Assembly (NCBI RefSeq): GCF_011059135.1 | Contig: NZ_JAALGD010000008.1 | Span: forward strand, 124,001-188,000 | Source: Brevibacillus sp. SYP-B805 | GTDB lineage: Bacteria; Bacillota; Bacilli; Brevibacillales; Brevibacillaceae | Length of the DNA stretch: 64,000 bases | Direction: 5' to 3' | Part shown: in pieces, positions 21,594 to 30,210 of the stretch | Layout: every line of letters starts with the position of its first letter | Position numbering within the stretch: position 1 is the first letter of the stretch | Position numbers and translations under genes: made by a program | The notes under the pieces: model-generated | Told to the model about the DNA's origin: nothing | What the model saw: only the letters and a program-made list of their open reading frames with translations | The model's database searches: none

Positions 21594-22901
21594 CTAATCA
21601 ACGATACCCGATCCGCCCGCTTCTTCTCCGTACCCAAACATGTCGATTTGCTCCTGTTCTTTCCTGTTCACCTTTCTTTCCAACCGCTCGATCCGTTTCA
21701 CGTACTGCTGCTGCTCGCGCTTCGAATGCCACCGCAGCACCCTGCCTTTTCTTTTCCACAGCTCGAATGCCTGCTGCGTATAGTACAGCGCCTTTTCATA
21801 ATCTTTGCAATGATGCTCGCAAATTTTGGCGGCCTCCACATACACTTCTTCAGGGATATGGGAAAATTCCCGCATGTATGCTTCCCATAACTGCAGGGCC
21901 AGCAGCCAGTTCCCCTGCCGTTTGTACAAGCGGCACAAGGCGTTCATCGCCTCCGCCCTGCGTCTGTGTCCATGCGCGATCAGCCATTGGTAGCGCCGGC
22001 TCGCCTCTTCATCCGCCCCCAAGGCTTCATACCAGCGCGCAATTTCAAAAAGTTCGTCGCCGGAAGGGTCAGCGACCGGGTGGGATAGCACCAGATACGC
22101 CAGATGAATGTAGAGGGAAATGAGCGAAAGCACATCCATCTCATGATGTTCCATCACGCCGCGGATGATGTCGGGGTCTTTCGTCTGCAGATAGTCAAAA
22201 TACAGGACGGGTGCCAGATGCCCGGGAACATCCCCGGTGCGCGAGACGCCCAGTTTCTCCCGCTCAATGATGGACAGGCGGCAGGAGGGAAGCTCATCCT
22301 TCCACAGCCGCCGCGCTGCGTGCAGCAGATCGTAATGCCCAAGGGTCGGAAGCTGCGGAACCTCATCGCGCAGCAGCGTGTGTCGGGTCTTGACCTGCGG
22401 CCAATCGAACGCTTTGCCGTTGAAGGTCACCAGATCGGTTGATGGCCGGATATCCGCCAGAAATGACTGATACAGGAGCACTTCCGCGTGCGGGGCAGGC
22501 AAAAAGTGCTGCCGGACCACCACGCAGTCTTCCTCAAAACGGCTGTATCCCAACAGAAAAATCGTGTTCCCCGCTCCGCCGTGAAGGCCTGTCGTCTCCG
22601 TATCGAAAAACAGCAGATGCTCCGCTTTCCTGCCCTTCGCCGACAGCGGATGGATCAATCCGCTATCATTCCAGGCATGGATGACGTCCAACAACTCCCG
22701 GAACGCGTATCTGCCGTGCCGAACGGTGATCGGATACCGCTGCTCCCGGATGATGACATACGCTTGATCCATCCAATGGGGTGTCGCGTGCATCGCCTGC
22801 CAACGCCCGAGATACGGGACATCCGTCTCTTGAGCGCTGGCGCGGACGCTCTCTTTGCCCATATGCCCCTTCATCCGCTGCAGCTTCGATTTAAGAGACA
22901 T
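21594..22901 (-). CDS. mrfB: MrfB (YprB) DEDD-type 3'-5' exonuclease with TPR tail
   Basis: A 435-residue protein. An RNase H-like exonuclease domain (about residues 90-260) carries LLFFDTETTGLHG (catalytic Asp and Glu), VTFNGKAFDWPQVK and HHEMDVLSL (later acidic residues of the DEDD set). Helical TPR-like repeats follow (270-400). In Bacillus subtilis MrfA and MrfB excise mitomycin C lesions independently of UvrABC (established). GGAGG lies 8 bp before ATG 22901, and the start overlaps the end of mrfA by 11 bp, so the two are translationally coupled. The acidic residues are intact, so it should be active. Confidence 0.9.
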   Translation of the reverse strand: MSLKSKLQRMKGHMGKESVRASAQETDVPYLGRWQAMHATPHWMDQAYVIIREQRYPITVRHGRYAFRELLDVIHAWNDSGLIHPLSAKGRKAEHLLFFDTETTGLHGGAGNTIFLLGYSRFEEDCVVVRQHFLPAPHAEVLLYQSFLADIRPSTDLVTFNGKAFDWPQVKTRHTLLRDEVPQLPTLGHYDLLHAARRLWKDELPSCRLSIIEREKLGVSRTGDVPGHLAPVLYFDYLQTKDPDIIRGVMEHHEMDVLSLISLYIHLAYLVLSHPVADPSGDELFEIARWYEALGADEEASRRYQWLIAHGHRRRAEAMNALCRLYKRQGNWLLALQLWEAYMREFSHIPEEVYVEAAKICEHHCKDYEKALYYTQQAFELWKRKGRVLRWHSKREQQQYVKRIERLERKVNRKEQEQIDMFGYGEEAGGSGIVD

Positions 22902-25179
22902 ATGGCGTACCTCCCTGGGCTACACGCACCAGAGCCAGCGCCTTGCTTTTCTCCACGCCGCCCTCTTCGGCAGCCCCTACGCAGGACGGGCAGCCGGCAT
23001 CACATGGACAGGAAGCGATCAGCTTCTCGGCCTCCAGCAGGATGGTTTCCATCTCCTTGTACACCTGTTCGCTCAACCCGACGCCGCCCGGATAACGGTC
23101 ATAGAAGAAAATGGACGGCAGGCCGGAATGCAAGGCCTTGCGCTGCGGAACCACGTGCAAATCCTGTGGATCGCACATGACAAACAACGGGGCGACGTGC
23201 CGCAGGACATGGGCCAGGCCGACAAGCCCCCGCTCCGCTTCTTCGCGGCCGATCTCCCCGAAGACCGACTCGGAAAAGCTGATCCATGCCGCATGGGTAT
23301 GCAGCTCTTCTTCCGGCAGGTGAATCGGTCCGGAGCCGATGTTTTCATGGGTTTCAAACTTGATTTTCTTGAAAATGGTCGCCATCGCATTGACAGCCAC
23401 TTCGCCGAACCCGTATGTCGTCTGCCAATGTGTTCTCGACTCGTCTTCTTCCAGCACTTTCAATTGAACTGCCAGCTGGGCATCCGTATAGTAATCCACC
23501 TGCACCTCCCGCACGTACGCCTTTTTCTCCTCGTAATCCAGCTTCTCCACCTGGTACTGGGTTCCCTGATGCAGGTAGATCGCCTCTTCATGCAGCAGGG
23601 TAAGCGCGCTGAAGCGGTCCATTTCCCCGATCACTTTCTCCGCGCCCCGCACGGTGATGTCCACGATCACCACATTTTCCTGGGAGGCGGAGCGCAGGCT
23701 GATGTTGTGGGCCGGGAACGACTCGTTCATCCAGAACCATTTCCCCCGCGAATGATGGAGGATCTGTTCCTCTGTCAAAAATTCCAAAATCTCCGCGATC
23801 TCCGCCCGGCCGAAACGGTCACCTTCCGCAAAGGGCAGTTCATAGGCGGCACACTTGATGTGATCAACCAGAATGATCAGATTGTCCGGATTGATGCGGG
23901 CCGCTTCCGGACTGCGGTTCAGGAAGTATTCCGGATGCTGGATCACATACTGGTCAAGCGGCGTGGAGCTGCCCACCAGAATCACCACGGACTCTCCCTG
24001 CCGCCTTCCCGCCCGTCCGGCCTGCTGCCAGGTGCTCGCGACGGAACCGGGATAGCCGGTGATGATGCAGGCCTGCAGCTGGCCGATATCGACGCCCAGC
24101 TCGAGCGCATTCGTGCTGACAACCCCCAGGATGTCCCCCCGGCGCAGGCCCTGTTCGATCGCCCGCCGCTGGCTGGGCAGATAGCCGCCGCGGTAGCCCT
24201 GAATCGTCTTGGGCCCCAGCTTCCGTTTGACCAGCTCCTGCAGATAGGTCAGCAGGATCTCCACGCGGACACGGCTTCGGGCAAACAAGATGGTTTGGAT
24301 GCCGTTGCCGAGGAATTGCTCCGACAGATCCCTGGCTTCCAGCGTCGCGCTGCGGCGGATGTTCAACTGCCGGTTGACGACGGGCGGATTGTAGAAGAGA
24401 AAATGTTTCACGCCGGATGGGGCGCCGTTGTTGTCAACCAGCGTCACGGGCTCTTCCGTCAATTGTTCGGCCAGCTCGCGCGGATTGGCGATGGTGGCAG
24501 AGGTACAGATAAACTGCGGCTTGCTTCCATAAAACGCGCAGATTCGTTTCAAGCGGCGGATCACATTGGCGACATGGCTGCCAAAAACGCCGCGGTAGGT
24601 ATGTAACTCGTCGATGACGACATATTTCAAATGCTCGAAAAAGGAGACCCATTTCGTATGATGCGGCAGGATGCCGGAATGCAGCATATCCGGATTGGTG
24701 ATGATGATGTTTCCGGCTTTCCGGATCATCTGGCGGATATTGGCCGGGGTATCGCCGTCATAGGTTTCCGACTTGATCGGCAGCCCCATCTCCGCCGCCC
24801 ATTCGAGCAGCTCACTCTTCTGATCCTGCGCCAGCGCCTTGGTCGGAAACAGATACAGGGCGCGGGCCTGCGGGTCTTCCGTCAGCGCCTGGATGACCGG
24901 CAGATGGTAGCACATGCTTTTCCCCGATGCCGTCGGGGTAACGGCAACGATATGCTTCCCTTCTCTCACATGCCGGTAGGATGTCTCCTGGTGGATATAG
25001 AGGGACGTGATGCCTCGCTTCCGCAGCATCGCTTGAATGCGTTCGTCCAGATCTGGGGGAAACGGAACCGTCCGTGCTTCTCTGGCGGGAATCGTTTCCC
25101 AGTGAACGATATTGCGGCTGAAGCGCTCGTCATGGCGCAGTTGTTCCAGGATTTCAGATATGTCCCGTTTCCTGAACAT
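22891..25179 (-). CDS. mrfA: MrfA (YprA) DEAD/DEAH-box DNA-repair helicase
   Basis: A 762-residue superfamily 2 helicase: Walker A TPTASGKSMCYHLP (about residues 80-95), DELH-type motif II in VVIDELHTYRG, motif III TSATIANP, and motif VI QQAGRAGRRQG. The C-terminal DUF1998-like zinc domain has cysteines in CPCDAGCPSC near residue 735. In Bacillus subtilis MrfA unwinds DNA for repair of mitomycin adducts with MrfB. The ATG at 25179 has AGGTGA 6 bp upstream; the GTG 9 bp earlier does not. It is first in a two-gene operon with mrfB. Confidence 0.93.
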   Translation of the reverse strand: MFRKRDISEILEQLRHDERFSRNIVHWETIPAREARTVPFPPDLDERIQAMLRKRGITSLYIHQETSYRHVREGKHIVAVTPTASGKSMCYHLPVIQALTEDPQARALYLFPTKALAQDQKSELLEWAAEMGLPIKSETYDGDTPANIRQMIRKAGNIIITNPDMLHSGILPHHTKWVSFFEHLKYVVIDELHTYRGVFGSHVANVIRRLKRICAFYGSKPQFICTSATIANPRELAEQLTEEPVTLVDNNGAPSGVKHFLFYNPPVVNRQLNIRRSATLEARDLSEQFLGNGIQTILFARSRVRVEILLTYLQELVKRKLGPKTIQGYRGGYLPSQRRAIEQGLRRGDILGVVSTNALELGVDIGQLQACIITGYPGSVASTWQQAGRAGRRQGESVVILVGSSTPLDQYVIQHPEYFLNRSPEAARINPDNLIILVDHIKCAAYELPFAEGDRFGRAEIAEILEFLTEEQILHHSRGKWFWMNESFPAHNISLRSASQENVVIVDITVRGAEKVIGEMDRFSALTLLHEEAIYLHQGTQYQVEKLDYEEKKAYVREVQVDYYTDAQLAVQLKVLEEDESRTHWQTTYGFGEVAVNAMATIFKKIKFETHENIGSGPIHLPEEELHTHAAWISFSESVFGEIGREEAERGLVGLAHVLRHVAPLFVMCDPQDLHVVPQRKALHSGLPSIFFYDRYPGGVGLSEQVYKEMETILLEAEKLIASCPCDAGCPSCVGAAEEGGVEKSKALALVRVAQGGTPYVS

Positions 25180-25311
25180 GCAGATCACCTACTTCTCCCC
25201 CTATTGTACGAATGAACGTTCGCTCTGTAAATGCCAAAACAACAGAATGGCACTTTCCATCCGGCTGAATAGGCTGGGGATGAGAACGCCCGCGAAAGGA
25301 CTGTGTGACCC

Positions 25312-25929
25312 ATGCCGTTTCAATTCCCCGTTGGCATCCGTACGCGAGAGATCGCTCGAACCGGCGTAACCATCTACTATCCGCAAATCAGCGGCCCCAA
25401 TCCTGCTGCGGAGCAGGCGATCAACCGGACCATCGTGAATCAGGTAAATGCCTTGATCAAAGAGCAGGGCAAATACCTGACCTCCGCAAACTTCCAGATG
25501 ATCGGTCACTATGAGATCAAAACCAACGAGCGGGGCATCCTGAGCCTCATCCTGACCAATTACGCCATTTCCGTACCGAGCGCCCACGGGATGACCCTCG
25601 CCAAAGCCCTCACGTTTGACGTCAATACCGGCAGGCAGTATGCACTCAGCGAATTGTTCACGCCGGGTTCCGACTATGTGACCGTCCTCTCCGATCAGAT
25701 CAGGCTTCAGATCAGGGAACGAGACATCCAAACCCTGCAGCCGTTTACCACCATTTCACCCAATCAGGATTACTATCTGGCCGACAAGGCGCTGGTCATC
25801 TTCTTCCAACTCTACGAAATCACCCCTTACTACTACGGTTTCCCGATGTTTCCCATCTCGGTTTACAGCGTGCAGTCGATTACGCCCGACCAAAGCCCGC
25901 TCAGTATCTTGTCCGCTGACATCGCCTGA
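25312..25929 (+). CDS. DUF3298/RsiV-like (DUF4163-DUF3298) domain protein
   Basis: A 205-residue protein of the family found as the outer domain of RsiV-type anti-sigma factors and in small secreted bacterial proteins. Visible traits are the N-terminal strand region IYYPQISGPNPAAEQAINRT, SAHGMTLAKALTFDVNTGRQ (the alternating SYHGGAH/ NFDLKTGK-like motif) and the C-terminal FFQLYEITPYYYGFPMFPI, which matches the DUF3298 end. There is no signal peptide or transmembrane helix, so it either stays in the cytosol or uses an unusual route. AAGGA lies about 11 bp before the ATG. The function is unknown. Repeat copy 2 starts directly behind its stop. Confidence 0.75.
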   Translation: MPFQFPVGIRTREIARTGVTIYYPQISGPNPAAEQAINRTIVNQVNALIKEQGKYLTSANFQMIGHYEIKTNERGILSLILTNYAISVPSAHGMTLAKALTFDVNTGRQYALSELFTPGSDYVTVLSDQIRLQIRERDIQTLQPFTTISPNQDYYLADKALVIFFQLYEITPYYYGFPMFPISVYSVQSITPDQSPLSILSADIA

Positions 25930-26025
25930 GAAAACCCCGCCGACTTAAGCGAACGCCGGTGTCGGCGGGGGCCAGCCTTTCCATCTTTGCTTTATCGTTT
26001 TAAAAGACTTAAACATTCCGATATA
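25930..26025 (+). repeat. Dispersed 3'-UTR repeat, copy 2
   Basis: The partner of the element at 5483-5580 in opposite genome orientation but the same orientation relative to its gene. It begins with the GC-rich hairpin CCCCGCCGAC...GTCGGCGGGG right at the stop codon, continues through CGATAAAGC-like and TTTAAA blocks, and ends before the terminator at 26029. No open reading frame is shared. Confidence 0.75.
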
Positions 26026-26028
26026 CCA

Positions 26029-26068
26029 AAAAAAAGCAGCCTGCTTCCCAGGAAGCAAGGCTGCTTTC
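26029..26068. terminator. Bidirectional intrinsic terminator
   Basis: AAAGCAGCC(T)TGCTTCC pairs with GGAAGCAAGGCTGCTTT. On the minus strand it is followed by T8 and ends the ABC transporter operon; on the plus strand TTTCTTTC follows and it can end the DUF3298 transcript. Confidence 0.85.
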
Positions 26069-26083
26069 TTTCAGCGGCTAATT

Positions 26084-26878
26084 TTAGGCAAGGATAAAGC
26101 GATCTTCCGCAAAAGCTTCCCCGCGCGCCTCTTCAAAGGCCCGCAGCAGATCCTGCGTCGTCATCTGCTGTTTCTTCTCCTGCGGAATATCCAGGATGAT
26201 TCTGCCTTCATGCAGCATCAGCAGCCGGTTCCCCATGGTCAACGCCTGTTCCATGTTGTGCGTCACCATCAGGGTGGTCAGTTGGTGCTGCTCCACAATT
26301 TTGCGGGTCAGTTCGACGATCAGCTGTGCCCGCTTCGGATCAAGCGCCGCAGTGTGTTCATCCAGAAGCAGGATTTTCGGTCTGGTGAAGGTGGCCATCA
26401 GCAGGCTGAGCGCTTGCCGCTGCCCCCCCGAGAGAAACCCGACCTTCGTTTTCAGCCGGTCTTCCAAGCCCTGATCCAATAACCGCAGTTGTTCGCGGAA
26501 GATCTCCCGCTTCCGCCGGTTCACGCCCAGGGAAAACGTGCGGCGCTGACCGCGCGCGTAGGCGATCGCCAGGTTTTCCTCAATGGTCATGTGCGGCGCC
26601 GTCCCGGCAGTCGGGTCCTGGAACACGCGGCCGATCAGGGAGGCGCGCTGATGCTCACCCAGTTTCGTCACGTCTTTCCCGTCGATCACGACGCTTCCCT
26701 GATCGGGGATGATGCCGCCGGATATCACGTTCATCAGCGTGGATTTGCCGGCCCCGTTGCTGCCGATCACCGTCGCAAAATCGCCGGGAGCCAGATGCAG
26801 GTCGATCTGCTGCAGCGCCACCTTTTCATTTACCGTACCGGCGTTGAACACCTTGCGAACCTGGGAGATTTTAAGCAT
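26084..26878 (-). CDS. ABC transporter ATP-binding protein (TrpZ/LivF-like)
   Basis: A 264-residue ATPase with Walker A GSNGAGKST (about residues 39-47), signature LSGGQRQALSLL, and Walker B ILLLDEHTAALD, where the usual DEP is DEH, a change common in this subfamily. It energises the permease encoded immediately upstream (8-bp overlap). With PF04392-type binding proteins in the operon, this matches the TrpXYZ-type importers, for which tryptophan or other aromatic or nucleoside-like ligands have been proposed. The ligand here is not known. No T-box was seen upstream. Confidence 0.88.
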   Translation of the reverse strand: MLKISQVRKVFNAGTVNEKVALQQIDLHLAPGDFATVIGSNGAGKSTLMNVISGGIIPDQGSVVIDGKDVTKLGEHQRASLIGRVFQDPTAGTAPHMTIEENLAIAYARGQRRTFSLGVNRRKREIFREQLRLLDQGLEDRLKTKVGFLSGGQRQALSLLMATFTRPKILLLDEHTAALDPKRAQLIVELTRKIVEQHQLTTLMVTHNMEQALTMGNRLLMLHEGRIILDIPQEKKQQMTTQDLLRAFEEARGEAFAEDRFILA

Positions 26879-27800
26879 GGCGTTCTCCCCCTTTTGCGGC
26901 AGAATTGGTTTTCTTCCATACGCCTTTCAGCACATTGGGCAGCGTCAAGGCGATAATGACGATAACCGCGGTAATCAGCTTCATGTCGGACGGTTCCAGA
27001 CCAGCCCGGAGCGCCAGCATGATGACCAGCCGGTAGACGACCGAACCGAGAATCACCGCGATGGTCGCCCGCAAAATCGTCGAGCTGCCGAACAAGACTT
27101 CGCCGACGATCACGGAAGCCAGCCCGATGACGATCATCCCGATCCCCATGCTGACATCGGCAAACCCCTGATACTGGGCCACCCAGGCGCCGGATGCGGC
27201 CACAAGGGCATTGGAGAGACCAAGGCCGATGATCGTCGTGGTGTCGGTGTTGGCGCCAAAGCTGCGAATCATGGTCGGATTGTCACCGGTTGCCCGCAGA
27301 TCGAGACCGATGTCCGTATGCAGGAACCAGACAATCGCCGCCATGACAAGAAGCACGAGCGCCAGAAACACCAGCGCCACCCCGGAGAGAATCGTGATGC
27401 CGCCTATGGCCAGATCCGGCACATGCAGATCCTTGACAAGCGAGTACAGCGTATCTTCCCGCAAGAGCGGCAGGTTCGCCTGCCCCATGATGCGGAGGTT
27501 GATCGAGTACAGGGCAATCATCGTCAAGATTCCGGCCAGCAGGCCGTTGATCCGACCTTTGGTGCTGAGAATGCCGGTAAAGACGCCGGCGACCGCTCCC
27601 GCCAGCAGGGCAAGAAACGTCGCCAGCACCGGATTCGTCCCGTCAATGATCAGCTTGGCTGCCAGCGCGCCGCCGAGCGCAAAGCTGCCATCAACGGTCA
27701 AATCGGGAAAATTCAAGATGCGAAAGGTAAGATAAACGCCTAAAGCCATAATGGCGAACAGCAAACCCTGTTCGATGGCTCCGTTGAACGCAATGCCCAT
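26871..27800 (-). CDS. ABC transporter permease (BPD_transp_2, TrpY-like)
   Basis: A 309-residue integral membrane protein with about eight to nine hydrophobic segments. FPDLTVDGSFALGGALAA near residues 32-49 and ALVAASGAWVAQYQGFADVSMGIG in the second half are typical of the branched-chain amino acid/ribose-type permease family associated with ABC_sub_bind proteins. It overlaps the ATPase gene by 8 bp and lies 21 bp behind the binding-protein gene. It is predicted to form a homodimeric pore in the cytoplasmic membrane. Confidence 0.87.
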   Translation of the reverse strand: MGIAFNGAIEQGLLFAIMALGVYLTFRILNFPDLTVDGSFALGGALAAKLIIDGTNPVLATFLALLAGAVAGVFTGILSTKGRINGLLAGILTMIALYSINLRIMGQANLPLLREDTLYSLVKDLHVPDLAIGGITILSGVALVFLALVLLVMAAIVWFLHTDIGLDLRATGDNPTMIRSFGANTDTTTIIGLGLSNALVAASGAWVAQYQGFADVSMGIGMIVIGLASVIVGEVLFGSSTILRATIAVILGSVVYRLVIMLALRAGLEPSDMKLITAVIVIIALTLPNVLKGVWKKTNSAAKGGERHA

Positions 27801-27821
27801 TTCATCCTCCTAGCTGCTCTT

Positions 27822-28847
27822 CTATTTGTCTACCACTTCATCTGCGCGATCGAGCAGTTGCTGCGGCACGGTAACCCCCATTTTTTCGGCTGCTTTTTTG
27901 TTGATGATCAGCTTCATGTTTGCCTGTTTTTCCACCGGCATGTCGGCGGGTTTGGCTTCCCCTTTCAGGATTTTGACCGCCATGTCAGCCGTCTGTTCTC
28001 CCAGCTTGCGGTAGTCGATCCCGTACGTGGCGATGGCGCCGCTCTTGACCGTGTTTTCTTCCCCGGCGATCACCGGAATCTTTTGGGCTTCGGCCACCGT
28101 CAGAATGGCGGCAAGCGAGGAAACCACCATATTGTCGGTCGGCACATAGATGGCATCCACTTTCCCCACCATCGATTCAGCGGCCTGCTTCACTTCCGTC
28201 GGGCTGGTAATGGCCGCTTCCTGAATCGTGTAACCCAGTTTGGCGGAGGCGTCTTGGGCCATCTTTACCTGCACTTTGGAGTTGACCTCACCGGAATTGT
28301 AAATGATGCCGACCGTTTTCGCATCCGGCTTCAGGTCTTTCAGCAGCGCCAGCTGATCCTCCACCGGGTTCATGTCGGTCGTCCCCGTCACATTGCCTTC
28401 CGGTTTATCCATGCTCTTGACGAGGCCCGCTTCCACCGGATCGGTAACGGCGGTAAAGAGAATTGGAATGTCGCGGCTTGTTTGGGCGGCCGCTTGTGCC
28501 GTCGGCGTGGCAATCGCCAGAATCAAGTCCACCTGATCGCCCTGAAACTTCTGGGCGATGGAGATGGCCGTATCCATGCTGCCCTGTGCCGATTGTTTAT
28601 CATAAACCACTTGTTTGCCTTCTTCAAAGCCATTTTTCGCCATTTGCGCGATAAATCCGTCACGCGCCGCATCCAGCGCCGGATGCTCGACAATTTGCAT
28701 AATCCCGATTTTTTTGGGCTTCTCTGCCGCAGGCGCTTGCGCGGAGCCTCCCGATGTAGTTGCTGGAGCACTTTGCTGCCCACACGCTGTGACGAATAAA
28801 AGCGGTAAAGCAAATAAAATAGCTGACCATCCAGCACGTTTTTTCAT
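27822..28847 (-). CDS. ABC transporter substrate-binding lipoprotein (ABC_sub_bind, TrpX-like), copy 1
   Basis: A 341-residue lipoprotein. The signal peptide ends in the lipobox VTAC (Cys about residue 22), then a low-complexity Ser/Ala/Pro linker. The mature part has GIMQIVEHPALDAARDGFIAQ, the hallmark opening of the PF04392 family, LAIATPTAQAAAQ and TGTTDMNPV. It captures the ligand outside the membrane for the permease behind it. GGGAG precedes ATG 28847. A close paralogue lies just upstream (28994-30001), so the transporter appears to have two alternative binding proteins. Confidence 0.88.
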   Translation of the reverse strand: MKKRAGWSAILFALPLLFVTACGQQSAPATTSGGSAQAPAAEKPKKIGIMQIVEHPALDAARDGFIAQMAKNGFEEGKQVVYDKQSAQGSMDTAISIAQKFQGDQVDLILAIATPTAQAAAQTSRDIPILFTAVTDPVEAGLVKSMDKPEGNVTGTTDMNPVEDQLALLKDLKPDAKTVGIIYNSGEVNSKVQVKMAQDASAKLGYTIQEAAITSPTEVKQAAESMVGKVDAIYVPTDNMVVSSLAAILTVAEAQKIPVIAGEENTVKSGAIATYGIDYRKLGEQTADMAVKILKGEAKPADMPVEKQANMKLIINKKAAEKMGVTVPQQLLDRADEVVDK

Positions 28848-28902
28848 GACTTTTTCTCCCCTTGATTAAAAATTTTTTTCATCTTACCACGATTCCAAAC
28901 TT

Positions 28903-28934
28903 TTTAAAAGATACTTGATGGGTAATCTTTTAAA
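28903..28934. promoter_or_regulatory. 10-bp inverted repeat between the two binding-protein genes
   Basis: TTTAAAAGAT and ATCTTTTAAA are perfect arms separated by 12 bp, about 55-85 bp upstream of the copy 1 start. It could be an operator for an internal promoter or a leader hairpin; the arms are A/T-rich and not followed by a T run. Confidence 0.4.
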
Positions 28935-28946
28935 GATGGAAATAAA

Positions 28947-28976
28947 GAAAGAAAGTGAGATTTCCCACTCTCTTTC
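28947..28976 (-). terminator. Imperfect hairpin behind binding-protein copy 2
   Basis: GAAAGA and AGTG arms pair with CACT and TCTTTC around one mismatch. On the minus strand it is followed by a T-rich stretch (TTTATTT). It may be a leaky terminator that lowers expression of the genes behind copy 2. Confidence 0.45.
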
Positions 28977-28993
28977 CGGCAGAAACGTCTCGA

Positions 28994-30001
28994 TTATTTG
29001 AAGATCTCCTTGGCACTTTGTTTCAGCTCGTCGCTGACGGATAAACCAAAGGCTGCGGCCGCCTTCTCGTTGATATACAGGTCTGTTTCCTTGGAGACCT
29101 CGACCGGATTATCCGCGATCTTCTGGCCGTCCAGGATGCGGGCCGCCATCTCTCCCGTCTGACGCCCCATCTTGTAATAATCGATGCCGTAGGTGGCAAC
29201 CGCGCCCCGCTTCACGGTATCGATATCCGACGCGAATACCGGAATCTTGGCTTTCTCCGCTGCGCCTAGGACGCCTTCAAAGGCGGACACCACCGTATTG
29301 TCAATGGGGATGAAGATCGCTTCCGCCTTGCCCACCAAGGCTTCCGCACCGAGCTGCACTTCAGACAGGTTCGTAATGCCCGACTTCACCACTTCCACCC
29401 CCTGTGCGGCGGCAGCGGTCTCCATCTCCTTCACCTGCACCTCGGCATTCACTTCGGAAGTCGTATAGAGAACGCCCAGTTTTTTCAGATTGGGCAGGAA
29501 CTTTTTGATCAGGGTCAGCTGCTGTTCCATCGACAGCTTGTCCGACGTGCCGGTAATGTTTTTGTCCGGTTTTTCCAGGGACGAGACAAGCTGGGCGGAG
29601 ATGGGATCCGTTACGGTGCTGAAGACGACCGGGACATCGGCGATCGTTTTGGCGACTGCCTGGGCAGACGGTGTGGCAATGGCGATCACCATGTCATCTT
29701 TGTCGCCTGCAAATTTCTGGGCGATGGAGACCGTGTTGTTCATGTCTCCGTGCGCATTCTGATAATCAACCTGCAGATTTTTCCCCTCTTGATACCCTTT
29801 TTCGGCAAGGGCATCCAGGATGCCTTTGCGTACCGAATCCAAAGCCGGATGTTCCACAAACTGGGTCAATCCCAACTTCACGGTTTTGGCCTCCTGGCCG
29901 GGGGCTGCTGCCGGTGCCGACTGGCTGGGAGCATTGCCTCCACACCCTGCTAGCATGGCAAACACCGACAATGTGACGATCATACTGAGCGCTTTTCTCA
30001 T
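28994..30001 (-). CDS. ABC transporter substrate-binding lipoprotein (ABC_sub_bind, TrpX-like), copy 2
   Basis: A 335-residue lipoprotein with lipobox LAGC (Cys about residue 20) and the family motifs GLTQFVEHPALDSVRKGILDA, VIAIATPSAQAVAK and TGTSDKLSMEQQ. It is clearly paralogous to the neighbouring copy 1, with the same layout to the C-terminus. GGAGG lies 8-12 bp before ATG 30001. An extended -10 box TG-T-TATAAT is at 30046-30051. It is the first gene of the apparent operon, and the second binding protein, permease and ATPase follow. The two paralogues may differ in ligand. Confidence 0.88.
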   Translation of the reverse strand: MRKALSMIVTLSVFAMLAGCGGNAPSQSAPAAAPGQEAKTVKLGLTQFVEHPALDSVRKGILDALAEKGYQEGKNLQVDYQNAHGDMNNTVSIAQKFAGDKDDMVIAIATPSAQAVAKTIADVPVVFSTVTDPISAQLVSSLEKPDKNITGTSDKLSMEQQLTLIKKFLPNLKKLGVLYTTSEVNAEVQVKEMETAAAAQGVEVVKSGITNLSEVQLGAEALVGKAEAIFIPIDNTVVSAFEGVLGAAEKAKIPVFASDIDTVKRGAVATYGIDYYKMGRQTGEMAARILDGQKIADNPVEVSKETDLYINEKAAAAFGLSVSDELKQSAKEIFK

Positions 30002-30045
30002 CTCTACTTCCTCCTCTAATCTTTGGCTCTACTCAACTCTTCGCC

Positions 30046-30054
30046 ATTATAACA
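30046..30054 (-). promoter_or_regulatory. Extended -10 promoter of the TrpXYZ-like operon
   Basis: Minus-strand TGTTATAAT is an extended -10 element, about 45 bp before the first start codon. No good -35 hexamer was seen at 17 bp, as expected for extended -10 promoters. Confidence 0.5.
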
Positions 30055-30159
30055 CAATTTTTTCGAACGGAATTTTTTTGAAATTGTCAAAAAAATCACA
30101 CCCGTGCCACCAACATACGAGCGCCGCGCGCGAAACGGGAGCCTGCCGAAGCCATAGAG

Positions 30160-30196
30160 AAAAAACGCTCAGCCACGGTACTCCCCGCAGCTGAGC
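30160..30196 (-). terminator. Intrinsic terminator of the DHA2 exporter gene
   Basis: On the minus strand GCTCAGC pairs with GCTGAGC and is followed by GTTTTTT. It lies 15 bp after the stop codon. Confidence 0.8.
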
Positions 30197-30210
30197 CCCA
30201 GGATGCGCTG

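Noticed and set aside
30002-30210. T-box leader for the TrpXYZ-like operon
   Set aside because: No T-box sequence or specifier stem-loop is present; the promoter lies only about 45 bp before the first start.
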